This document shows, piece by piece, positions 1 to 28,467 of a stretch of 64,000 bases of DNA (position 1 is the first letter of the stretch; every line of letters begins with the position of its first letter). A model generated the notes under the pieces. The model did no database searches and was not told the origin of the DNA. It saw only the letters and a program-made list of their open reading frames with translations. The stretch lies in NCBI RefSeq assembly GCF_004664715.2, contig NC_051064.1, positions 112,589,740 through 112,653,739 of the forward strand, given 5' to 3'. The DNA comes from Peromyscus leucopus (lineage: Eukaryota; Chordata; Mammalia; Rodentia; Cricetidae). The position numbers and the translations under genes were made by a program.

Positions 1-140
1 GCTTTTGGTTCTTGGTTTCATGGACCCTGATGCTGTGGACATTCCTGACAAGGCTTTGCAGCCCATGTCCATTCTTTTTCTGAGTGGACGCCCAAGATTG
101 GAGCACCAGACAGGCTGGGGATTGCTGGGACGTTAAATAA

Positions 141-17804
<17,664 letters not shown>

Positions 17805-18365
17805 CTTTTGGCAGCAGCACTCCTGGGCTCAAAGAGGAACACACAGCTAGCTGGACAGAGCTCCTGGAAACATTTCAAAAGATCCCCCTCCCTCTGCCTT
17901 CCTTGGGGTCCACCTGGTGCTCCTGTGGGATGCACAAGAATATCTGTGCAGAAGCAAAGACAGCATTTTACCAGTGTGGCCAAGGCCTTTGCCAAAGGCA
18001 GAGCAGGCGGAGCCCTCTGCCAGTCCTATCACACATACGGGTACTTGTTTTACACTGTGATGTAAAAGAGAATGTATGAAAGTTTACATTTCTTTAGAAA
18101 TACATTGATGGGATTATAGTTGGCGTTAAAAAAAAAAAAAACCAAACCAAAAAATAATTGCTGTAAATCTGTTTTCACCTATTGTGGAAGTAAATCTCTC
18201 TACATGCTGCCAAGGCCAAACTGCTTTTGAAATCTCAGCAATGTCTTAGTTTTTGAGGGTAGAACAGGGGCGTTCCTAGCATCTGAACTTCAAAGTTCTA
18301 TACACAAAATTCCAGGACAGCCAGACTGTCTAAAAAATAAATAAACTAAATTAAGTTGCTAGCAT
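17805..18365 (+). other. TTC39A: TTC39A 3' UTR (end uncertain)
   Basis: Non-repetitive sequence follows the stop. An A-run begins at about 18128, and overlapping AATAAA hexamers lie at 18336-18341 and 18340-18345. The true cleavage site cannot be fixed from sequence alone; SINE-like sequence starts soon after. Confidence 0.45.
18336..18345 (+). terminator. Candidate poly(A) signals for TTC39A
   Basis: Two overlapping AATAAA hexamers about 530 nt after the stop, on the gene strand. No canonical hexamer occurs earlier in the 3' UTR. Function is inferred. Confidence 0.35.
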
Positions 18366-18871
18366 TTAAAAATGAGCTTTCATGAATTTGGAATTTTGTC
18401 TTCTAAAGGCAGGAGAACCCAAAGTTCAGTTATTCTTGGAGAGTTTGAAGCCAGAATGAGATACGTAAGACCCTGCTCTCAAAACACAGTCAACCAAACC
18501 AACCAGTTCCATAAGTGATAGAGGAAGAAGTTTTGGGATTCTCATAAGGAAAAGGCCAAACAAAACCCTTCATTCATGGCCCCTTTTCATAGGTAGTGCC
18601 ACTTTTCTTCAGAACCACACGAAAGAATCTTTCCATAGACAGCAAGCCCTTTCCAAGCGTGTTCTCTTTCTGAGTCCTGGATGTGGAGACCAACCTGGCA
18701 GTGCTGGGAAGGGGTGGTTCCTCGAGGCTTCCAATATGCCAAAGTGGGCAGTCACATGACACTAACACATGCGATGTCAACTGCAGCTTATGAGACGGTC
18801 TCAGAGTCTCACGTGCTTTTGCCTCCATTTCAAAATGTCAATATAGCTTCCTCCCGCCGTCCAAGCTACTG

Positions 18872-18937
18872 CTGTTTTCCTGAATCAGCCCACATTTACC
18901 TCCGCTGTTCTCCTTAATCAGCCCACATTTACCTCTG
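18872..18937. repeat. 33-bp tandem duplication
   Basis: Two 33-bp units (18872-18904, 18905-18937) share 'aatcagcccacatttacct' and differ at a few positions. A partial third start follows. Confidence 0.88.
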
Positions 18938-19681
18938 CTGCTCTGGCTGCAGTTTGGCTAATGACAGTTTAAAGGATTAAGCCTCTTGGATCCCACCTGT
19001 AGCTCTCTGAGCTCGTCTGTGAAAAAGAACACTGGGTTTCTAAATCCTATCCTCAGGTAGGGGGTTTTGAAGATGGAATCCTATCCTCGGCTCCTCCATG
19101 TCCTAAGTCATTCTGGCTCACTCCTTCTCTAGTGCAGACATTCATAGCACCTCTGCCTGGTGGGAGACTGTGACAGCTGGAAAGCCCTGAGGGCAAGTGA
19201 TTCTCACTTGCCAAAGCCCAAATCCTGTGCCACACACCAACAGTTAGTTGCCAGGGAAGCAGCACCCGTACCAGAGGATCTGAACAGTCCCTTGACGATG
19301 CTGTCTAGCTCAGCTGCCCACCTGGTCCGCAGGGTGGTTGGCAATCCACTGGTCCCTATCAGCTCTCCCACACCTTGGCAGGTTTCCTATCATCCCTTGA
19401 GTCAGAGTGGGAGTGTTTCCAATACAGCTATCACCATTCACAGCTAAAAGTCACAACCCGACACCAAATTGTGGCCCCTAAAAGGCCAACCTCAACCCAA
19501 GGCTTGGCTCAGGCCCAGGTGGGAGATTCCGAGCAAGAACTGTCAACATGAGAAGAGGCCTTCAGAAAGTCTTAGTATGCTGGGACCACTTAACAAAACA
19601 ATCTATAAATCCAGTTTATAATTTTGAGGTTGTTTAATTCTAAGATGATAGGGAACCAACAATCTCCTATTTTGGGAGGGG

Positions 19682-19830
19682 AGGGTTCTGAGAGGGTTTT
19701 TCTGTGTAGCAACTTCTTGTCCTGGAACTCAATCTGTAGACCAGGTCAGGTTGGCCTCGAACTCATAGAGATCCGCCTGCCTCTGCCTCCCAAGTGCTCT
19801 GATTAAATGGGTGTGCCACCACCACATGGC
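19682..19830 (-). repeat. B1 SINE with target-site duplication
   Basis: Antisense B1. The 10-bp repeat caacaatctc is seen at 19657-19666 and 19830-19839. Confidence 0.85.
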
Positions 19831-20289
19831 AACAATCTCATCTTTTACTTCAAATATACAGCCTTTCAGAGTGCCTCTTTAACAATTTCCTGATGTCCGT
19901 ATGACAATTACAGTTAATTGAGAAGGGTGGATTCTGAAATCTAAGCAGTTAATGGGAATCTCTCTTACCTGCTGTCAGCTACAACTTTTCAAGGTTACAA
20001 GGTGCCATTCTGCTGGGGTTAGCACAGCTAGTATTGAAAAGTTCAATACTGACCAACAACATAAACCCACAACCAACCTCATCTGGGAGCTTGAGAAGTC
20101 ATTCTTGAATGAGCAACTACAATTTGTTCCCAATTCCTGCTACAGCCAGCTAAAAGCAGCAGAGCTCTTCAGAGGCATACAGTTGCTAACAGTTGATAAG
20201 CAGACATCCAGAGGCATCACTGCTACCACCTTGTAAATGACTGCGCAGGGCTGTTTTCCTTAACAGTAAGGAACACTTCACAATACTGA

Positions 20290-20600
20290 CATCAGCTAGA
20301 CATGGTGACCCACACCTGTAATCCCAGTGCTTGAGTGGTGGTGGCAGGAAGATTAAGGGTCATGTTGGGAGGTGATGGTATGGTGCATGCCTTTAATCCC
20401 AGCACTCAGGCAGAGGCGGGTGAATTTCTGAATTCAAGGCCAGCTTGTTCTACAGAGTGAGTTCCAGGACAGCCAGGGCTACAGAGAAACCCTGCCTCAA
20501 GGGAAAAAAAAATTCAAGGACATATGTATGCTACACTGCTACATACTGAGTTCAAGGCCAGCATGGGCTATCTCAACCAATCACTGAAACAGGAAAAAAG
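20290..20600 (+). repeat. Nested B1 SINEs
   Basis: A sense B1 (about 20365-20510, 'ggtgcatgcctttaatccc' to 'agagaaaccctgcctc') splits an older one. The older copy's head is at 20290-20362 and its body resumes at about 20545 ('ctgagttcaaggccagc'). Confidence 0.7.
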
Positions 20601-21056
20601 AAAGAAAATCAAAGCCTTTGTTCTACAGAAAATAATAGCTAATAATTGCTCACAATCTGCTAGTTGCTACCAAACTAGCTGTAATCCTTATAAGTACCCT
20701 ATGAGGTAGGGACTGATTGTTTTCAAGATGAGAAAAAAATAACTTGCCTAGGATCACAGAGCCCTCATGTATCCATCACAAAAATTTGAAACCAGGCAGC
20801 TGAATTCTAAAGCCTACTTTGCTCAATTGTTGGCCAACCCATTATCAGTTTAATGCCTAGCTCACAACGAATCTTGGGGCACTGTGAAAGATGGAAGAGG
20901 TACTGGCTAACTCCACCTTTGGAAATTTTGTTAACACATGGAGTATATATGACATGGGTCCCTGTGCTCCACATGGCACCAGAAGATACTGAGGTCTAAT
21001 CTAAGTTCAACAAAGACAAAACAAAACAACCATCCAAACAAAAACACTTATTAGTT

Positions 21057-21240
21057 GGGACTGAAGAGAAGGCTTAGCGGATAAAGCTGCTTGCTGACCA
21101 ATAAATATGAAGACCTGAATTCGGATCCTAAGCATCCATGTAAAAAACAAACAAATGCAGAAGTGCACATCTGTAACTGAGCACTGTGGAGGCAGAGACA
21201 GGTGGATCCCTGGAGCTCACAGACACACACAAAAAACCTA
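21057..21240 (+). repeat. B4 (ID-B1) SINE
   Basis: tRNA-like head 'agaaggcttagcggataaag' followed by a B1-like 'gaggcagagacaggtggatc' body. Confidence 0.65.
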
Positions 21241-21463
21241 GCAAGATTTTTTGACCTATGTACACATCTACAAACTTGTTCATGAACATCACTGAGGCAT
21301 GATGGAGGACACTGATCCTCATCTGGACAGATAAATTCAGACTAACCTGTACAGTTGGGAAGGCGAGGCTACAACATATGCTAGAGGTGGTTTACAGCAG
21401 GAAGTAGGAACAGTAAGGGTGGTATACACTGCTAGACACCCGAACCTTAAAAATTCATTTTTA

Positions 21464-21611
21464 GGGCTGGAGAGAGGTTTAAGAGTACTCCTGATTTTCC
21501 AGAGGACCAAGTTCAGTTCCCAGCAGCCATGTTGGATGGCTTACTACCATCTTCAATTGTCCAGCTCCAGGGGTATCTAATGCCTCGACCAGCAACTGTA
21601 CTGATATGCAT

Positions 21612-21668
<57 letters not shown>
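21464..21668 (+). repeat. B2/B3 SINE ending in (CA)n
   Basis: 'agggctggagagaggtttaag' and 'ggaccaagttcagttccc', running into a CA tract at about 21613-21667, the usual degeneration of the B2/B3 tail. Confidence 0.78.
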
Positions 21669-21670
<2 letters not shown>

Positions 21671-21879
21671 CTTATTTTGTGTGCTTGTGTGTTTGCATGT
21701 ATACATGAGTGCATGTAGGAGCCCACAGGAAGACACTGGATGCCTTGGAGCTGGAGTTATAGATAGCAGTGAGCTGTCAGTAGTGGATGTTGGAAATTTA
21801 ACTTGGGTCCTCTGCAAGTAGAGTGAAAAACAGCAGTGCTTTCTCTCCAGGTCCCAACTACAATCATGTTTTTTAGTTG

Positions 21880-22105
21880 GGTGTGGTGGCCTCATGCCTG
21901 TAATTCCAGCATTTGGGAGGCCAAAGCAGGATAGCTCAGGAGTACAAGGCCAATCCTGGGATATAGAATAAAGACTGATTTAAAAAACTAACCAGTGTTT
22001 TTTGTTCAGTTTTTCTGAGACAGAAGAATATCACTATGTAGCCTTGGTTTACCTCAAACTCAGAGATGGACTGTTGTGCACCACCAGGCCCAGACTCAAC
22101 CAATG
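21880..22105. repeat. Head-to-head B1 pair, diverged
   Basis: A sense B1 (21880-21985) is followed by an antisense B1 fragment (about 21990-22095) containing 'cctcaaactcagagatgg'. Confidence 0.55.
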
Positions 22106-23026
22106 TTTTAAAACTACTAATAACTACTACCTGCTCGCCGGGCACCCCCTATTTTAGTTGTTAAAACAAACAGCAGGCGTGCTTGCTTAAGCAAACATAT
22201 CTCACCTACCAGTTCAAATGATCCATGGGTCAGAATCCTAAAAAGTCCTGGGGGGCCAACAAGATGGTTCAGTTTGACATGCAGGCCTGACCACCTGGCA
22301 TCCCTAAGTGGAAGAGAACGGATTCCCAAAAGTTACCCTCTGCCCTCCACGTGCCTGCCAAGTGCTTATGTTACCAAGGATTACAATTATGTAACCAAGT
22401 CACACAGCACAGTTCCAAGAGAAGCCTGACCTTTGGACCGTCTCTAGTGCTGCCATTAAGGCTGCAGTTTTTGGCTTTGCTCTTGTATTAGACATTCTCT
22501 TCCAGTGGCTTTTTGACATGACAGGGTGCATGGCACTTCAGGGCTTCTAGCCTTAACTGACTAGTGAGTGGCACAAAGGATTTCTTCTAACGCCAGTATA
22601 CAGAATGCAAAATTTGGCCTGGCTCAACATCTATCACTCAGGCAAGAAGTTCAAAGTGTAAGTCTCTGCTATTAGCATCATTTGTGAACTTAAGGCCCAG
22701 AAAGTCTTCCAGATGAATCTGATGCACACTCAAGTTCCTGGGGCACTGGCTAGGAGAGAACTGTCAACTGGAGAGATGTGCTGCTGTCCCTTCCTGCCGA
22801 CTCCCAATCCGTCCTGAGCCGGGTCTCCTTGTGTAGTGTTGGCTGGCCTGGATCTGCCTTGGCCCCCATGTGCCACCATGCCTGCCTTCAAACTCTATGA
22901 GACCTCCATCTCCATCAGAAGTGCTCAGATTCCTGAAGAGTCCTCTTTTTATTTACAAAACAAGTGTCATACTTTTGTGGGGCTTACTCTGATAAGGAAG
23001 AGATATAAACACAAAGAATTAGTTGG

Positions 23027-23205
23027 GTTGGAGAGATGGCTCAGCAGTTAAGAGTACTGGCTGCTCTTCCAGAGGTCCTGAGTTCAATTTCTAACAACCA
23101 CATGGTGGCTCACAACCATCTGTAATGAGATCTGGTGTCCTTTCTGGCATGCAGGTGTACATGCAGACAGAGCATTCACATATATAAATAAATCTTAAAA
23201 AAAGA
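23027..23205 (+). repeat. B2 SINE
   Basis: 'ggttggagagatggctcagc' to an 'aaataaatcttaaaaaa' tail; nearly full length. Confidence 0.9.
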
Positions 23206-23394
23206 ATTAGTTGTAGAGTAAAAATAAATGGGTGTGGTTTAGTTCAGAGGATAAGTATGTAAGGAGCAAGCTACAGGGAAGAAATGATAATGTGAAAGGT
23301 TTTACAAGGTTCAAAGAGGCTAGATGGCAGAGTCCTATGAAAAGAGGCAGAAAGCCATTTCATCCCAGTTTGGATTTTCTTTTCATTTTTCTAT

Positions 23395-23552
23395 GTAGTT
23401 TTCTATGTAGTTTTGAGTTTATAGTTTCTCTGTGTTGCCCTGGCTGTCCTCGAACTTGCTTTATAGGCCAGGCTGGCCTCAAACTCAGAAAGATCTGCCT
23501 GCCTCCGCCTCCTGAGTGCTGGGATTAGAGGCGTGCTCCACCACAGCCCAGT
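23395..23552 (-). repeat. B1 SINE
   Basis: Antisense B1 with 'ggctgtcctcgaacttgc' and 'gctgggattagaggcgtg'. Confidence 0.82.
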
Positions 23553-23859
23553 TGGATTTTATTTTCAGTCCAACAAGAAGCTATGAAGAGTTTTAAGCTG
23601 GGGAATGACATCATTCAACTGATCCATAACATTATTTTAGCTGCTACATGAAGAATGGATTATCTGGGGTTAAATGTGGCCTACAACTCCAACTGTTTCT
23701 GGTTTGTCTAAAACACAAAATTTTGTGCCTTCCTTCACCAGAACTAGATAATCACTTGGTAAGAGTTAGCCTTTCACAGTCATGTAATGGTAGAAGTAGA
23801 GAATCAACTCTAGAAAATTATCCTTGACCACCACATGTATACCATAGCACCTACATACA

Positions 23860-23941
23860 TTCTCTCTCTCCCCCTTTTTCTTCCTCTTCCCCACCCCCTC
23901 TCTTCTTTCCTTCTCTCCCTTCTTCCCTCTCCCTCCCTCTC
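23860..23941. repeat. CT-rich polypyrimidine tract
   Basis: About 80 bases of almost pure C/T on the + strand, a candidate for triplex or non-B DNA. The complement codes an artefactual Arg/Glu-rich open frame. Confidence 0.9.
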
Positions 23942-24519
23942 ATACAATGTATGTGAACTGTGGAGCAGAGAGCAGGGTCCAGAGGACACAGCTGATGAAG
24001 CAGAGCCATGATGTCCCAGATTTGAGGGCCTAGAGGAGATGAAGTTTAAGACAGGCAAGGAAGTTACCCTCCAAAGGGAAACTCCTCTTCAATACCCCAG
24101 ACTGCTCTCTGATCTCCATGTTATACACCCGTGTAACCCACACAAACCTTACATAAAGAGTGATGACTTTTAGTCAATAATAATAACCATTAGTGCTTGT
24201 TGTTCAGTGTTATAAAAAAAAATCTATTCATGAATAAAGTGAAAAAATTAAATTGTGCAGGTAACTGTGAACTTTTATAGAATTTCACTGGACCTAATGA
24301 AAACTTCAGACCCTACACAGAAGTAACTGAGGATGACCTCTGACCCTCCCAATTGCGGGAGTCATGGACATGTGCTACTGTACTGAACATTTATGCTTCT
24401 GATACAAACAGTGAAAATTCTTTCAGGGACTACTTTTGATACCGCTCTGGTAAATATCATGTGGGTGGTCAATCAGTGATTAGTACAATGCAATGACTGT
24501 ATTTTTTAAAATTTGTTTT

Positions 24520-24660
24520 ATGTGCACAGGTGTCTGTGTGACAGTGTCGGATCCCCTGGAACTGGAGTTACAGACAGCTGTGAGTCGCCATGTGGGTGCT
24601 GGGAATTGAACCCGGGATCTCTGGAAGAGCAGTTAGTGCTCTTAACTGCTGAGCCATTTT
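24520..24660 (-). repeat. B3/B2-type SINE
   Basis: Antisense block 'gctgggaattgaacccggg' and 'cttaactgctgagcc'. Confidence 0.78.
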
Positions 24661-24964
24661 AAACATAAAATTAGCACCTAGGAGTCTTCAGAAATAAAGT
24701 CTAGATGAGATAAACACTGGAACAGGGGTCACAGACTGTTTTTTTTTTTTTTTTGCAACTTCTTTCCCCCAACCTGTAAGAGTAGATACTTAAGTTCAAG
24801 AAAGTAAATTTAATATTACTTTAGAGTTAAGTAAAAAAGCCAACTTTCCTTGTGTTCATAAATTTCAAAACTAAAGGTTAAAAATTGGTTTGAGCTTACT
24901 ACTTTAGTTAAGATACGTTTGCATTCAGGTGCAAGCAAATGACTAAGAAATGACTGCTACTGCT

Positions 24965-25190
24965 ATAATAGTTGATACCCATAATCCCAGTGCTGAGGAA
25001 GCCAAGACAGGCTGGACTATACAGTGTGTACTAGGCCAGCCTGGGTTACAAAGTAAGATCCTATCTCATAAAAGAACAGATTGTATCTATAGGTAAACAG
25101 ACTATTTTTTGTTGTTGTTGGTATTGGGACTGAACTCAGTGCCAACTAGTGAGGTAGGGAGGTGCTCTACCACTGAGCTTCATATATATC
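24965..25190. repeat. B1 (sense) followed by ID-type SINE (antisense)
   Basis: B1-like 'cccataatcccagtgctg' to 'aagatcctatctcataa' is followed at 25113-25190 by an antisense ID module ('gtgctctaccactgagctt'). Confidence 0.65.
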
Positions 25191-25318
25191 CCAACACCTC
25201 ACTGAAGTACTGTCAGTCTTAAGTGTATCTAGGAAACTCACCCTCTTTCCTTTCCACCACTTCCAGTCAAGACCACAGGGAGCTCTGGTTTAACAGCTGT
25301 TCTTTAAAATGCTTCTTT

Positions 25319-25525
25319 CTGGGCTGCAGAGATGGCTCAGCACTGCTTGCTCTCCCAGTGGGCTCAATTCCCAGCACCCACATGGAGGTTCATCACTGTC
25401 TGTAACTCCAGGTCCAAGGGATCCGACACCCACTTCTGGCCTCCACAGGCACCAGGAACACAAGTGTTAGACAGACATATAGGCAGGCAAAATATCTATA
25501 CACATAAATAAAATTTTAAAAATGC
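25319..25525 (+). repeat. B3-type SINE
   Basis: 'ctgggctgcagagatggctc', 'caattcccagcacccacatg' and an 'acacataaataaaatttta' tail. Confidence 0.8.
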
Positions 25526-26199
25526 TTTCTCCCTAATGAAGGAACTTTTTATGTAAAGAACCTTAATGCCTTATGCCCTGTGAAATACACAGACACACAG
25601 AGGGGTGGGGTAAGTCTTCCAATACCAATTAAGAGATTCCAAGAATGTATATATAACTTTAAAAAAAAATATATATCCAAGCATTGCACTTTGTATAAAC
25701 TCCCTTCCCCCATTTTCAAAGCCTGTGTAGCCAGGCTGGAACAGATCTTGCCCGTCTCTAAACAGGCTACACCTACTTAGTTTAGGAAGCTTTAAAGCTA
25801 TCCAGTTTCTATGAGTGTGGTTAGATGGTAGTAAATACAAAGCAATGAAAAATACTTCCCTAAGAAAATGACTTGGGATGAAACCTGAATTTTCACTACT
25901 ATATAAAGGCTGACCCTAAGCTGACCTGCCTATTTTGCCTGACACACACATAGAAATACAGAACAAAAACCACTTTTTTGATAAAGCATGAATAAAGACT
26001 TCTCAAAAAAAAAAAAAAACCAAACAAACAAACATATATACATGTGCATAAACTTGAAAGTAACTAAGCTTATGTGTGATTTTTTTTTTTTTTTAAGGAT
26101 TAGATATTCTGGGAAATGTGTAACCAGCTCTCTAAGCCCTTTGTGGCTATATTATAATTTTAACCATTTAGTAGACTCCAAAATTGATGGTTCTTAACA

Positions 26200-28160
26200 T
26201 GGTATGTGCAGAATAAAGTTAAAGACAGGAAACACCCAAGAGCATGTGGTTCTGTACCGGCCCCTGAGGCAGAGCTTGTTTTTGTTTTTGCTTTAACCAA
26301 AGACTGCAACATGAAAGACAACTGGGAAAAGCTCATTTACTAATTTTGAGAACCTAGGGGAAAAGTCTGACTATAAGACTTGATGACACAAATGTATATA
26401 ATTAGAAAATATAAGAATTAAAAAAGAATTATCACTGAAAATATAGCACAACTTCAGCTGTTTCCTCCAAATTTACTTTATAATTGGGTGGATATAAATT
26501 AATAAACAGAAATTAAGCAAGATGTATGTAACAATTGAACAGAACCTGATAATCTAGTTTCAATATTTCCCAAGTCATCTTTAAGTCTTTCCATCATGGG
26601 GTTCATCGGGAAAATAAGCAGCGTGTGAACGCTTCGGCTGAATGTCAATGAGCTGTATATGACATAATGTCTTCTATAATGCAGTTATGAAGAACCTTCA
26701 AGAAACTTCTGAATGTAAAAAAAGTGTTAGTCAAATACTCAACACAATATACAAGAATCACTTCTGATCTGTTAGGTGGAGAGCACTTTGCTCATCATTT
26801 TTAACTATAATATCACTGAGTTGAAGGAACAAATCACCTTGAGAACAGAAGGCGAAATAAACACATGCTAAATGGATAAAACATTACATCTTTACTAGAC
26901 CATCTCTACCTCTAACACTTCAGAAGTTTAGAGACTTAGAGTATTCTTACATTAATTGCAAGAAAAAGGAAAGGAGAAGTTCCTTTGAGATCACAACTAT
27001 GAAGTCATATGGTTATACAAATCCTGCTGCATTGGTGTGCGAAACATGAAACACATTTACCTTTCTTGTCAGTCACCCAGCAAGACTTAACGGACACCTT
27101 CCTAAGAAACAGACTAGATGTGTTTCTGTAACTTCAATAACCTCAGCACTACAGTAACAAGAGATGCAGTATCCTTTTGCTATGGTTCCAGACAGCGGGG
27201 AAAGAGGTCACAGGAAAGAGAATCAAAACTGTTACAGCTGAAAATTACTTCTTGTTAAGTTTCACCATGGTGCCACCTTCATTTTTACATAAGCATGGTG
27301 GCATAGTTCAAAGGTCAATAAATCAGAAATATTAATATTTAAATTTCAACTTGACTTTCAATTATCACCATATTAACAACCAAAACAATATGATAAGACA
27401 CACAAGGAAGGGGATATCAAATCCACTTTGCTAGTGTTGGTTTCCTGACACATCAACTCATTTTTAATAGAAAAGGGATAGTGCATCTCAGTTTGCTTAC
27501 AAGCTAGGAGATCACTTTGAATTCTGCATTTCCTAACTGCAAACAGAATATAGCACTTACAACAGGTTATAAATAAACTGGTTTTCAAGCATAGAGCCAG
27601 CCCCAACGATAATAATACACTATTTAAAAAGACCTAAGGCAATGAATTCCATTTCCAATGGAAAAAAAGAACTGTGCAAACAAGCTTAAAACTACTTTTT
27701 TTGTGCCAGTGTTATAAAATGTAGCTTTTAATAAAACCTTGACCCAAATGCCAGTAACTTTTCAGAAAAGAATTTGGGTGGAAGGGAGAAGAAACTTATC
27801 TCATTTAGGAAGAAAAATAACAACTATCTTTTTCCTAATCTTCAATACACACAATTTAAACATGTACAGTTGCTGTAACACTTTACACAATTCCTATGTA
27901 CTGGAGCAAGAACAAGGTCTAATAACAATTATATTTTAAACACTGGGTCAAGGCTTTACATAAAAATACCATCCATCCTACTTTCCCCGTAAGTTTCTAA
28001 AATATCACATACTTTCCTCAACATCTGCAGCCATCCAGGAATTTTTAGGAAACTTTTGTGCATGATCTTAATTCCTAATCCCTGGCTCTTTGGGCTCAGT
28101 GACAAAAGATCAGAACCACCAAAAATGATGGTTCACTTGAAGTCCGACAGAGACCCTGGC
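26200..28160 (-). other. RNF11: RNF11 3' UTR (distal end uncertain)
   Basis: About 2 kb of AT-rich sequence without recognisable SINEs follows the stop, in contrast to SINE-dense flanks, as expected for a long constrained 3' UTR. No AATAAA is seen on the - strand here. ATTAAA is present at 27732-27727. The end point is inferred. Confidence 0.45.
27727..27732 (-). terminator. Candidate proximal poly(A) signal for RNF11 (ATTAAA)
   Basis: TTTAAT on the + strand reads ATTAAA on the gene strand, about 430 nt after the stop. It is the best hexamer I found; longer isoforms using other variants are possible. Confidence 0.3.
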
Positions 28161-28332
28161 TCAGTTAGTCTCATAGGATGAGAGCAGAGCTGCATCAACC
28201 GGCTCCATGCAGGAGGGGCACGTGAAGGATCTCATCAGCCAGTCATCTATACAGTCCAGGTGATAGATGTGCATGCACGGCAGAAATCGGATTGGGTCCC
28301 CATAAACAAAGTCCATCATACAGATCACACAC
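28161..28332 (-). CDS. RNF11: RNF11 coding exon 3 (RING-H2 domain and stop)
   Basis: The acceptor ctacag precedes G at 28332. The exon codes the whole RING-H2 (CVICMMDF to CPSCMEP) and the tail ALLSSYETN before TGA. A single exon holds all zinc ligands. Confidence 0.97.
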
Positions 28333-28417
28333 CTGTAGGGACAAGAAGAAATCAGAAAATTTCACATAAGTGGCCTATCCCAGAATAGTCTTTACAAAGA
28401 CAGTGTTAACCCAAATG

Positions 28418-28467
<50 letters not shown>

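Larger units (their letters stand above)
18366..26100. other. Intergenic DNA between the convergent 3' ends
   Basis: SINE-rich DNA with no recognised coding exon. The longest open frames overlap (CA)n tracts or SINEs. The exact right boundary depends on where the RNF11 3' UTR ends. Confidence 0.6.

Noticed and set aside
21479..21895. 138-codon - strand frame with a long Cys-Val run
   Set aside because: Translation of a (CA)n microsatellite and a B2/B3 element; no gene features.
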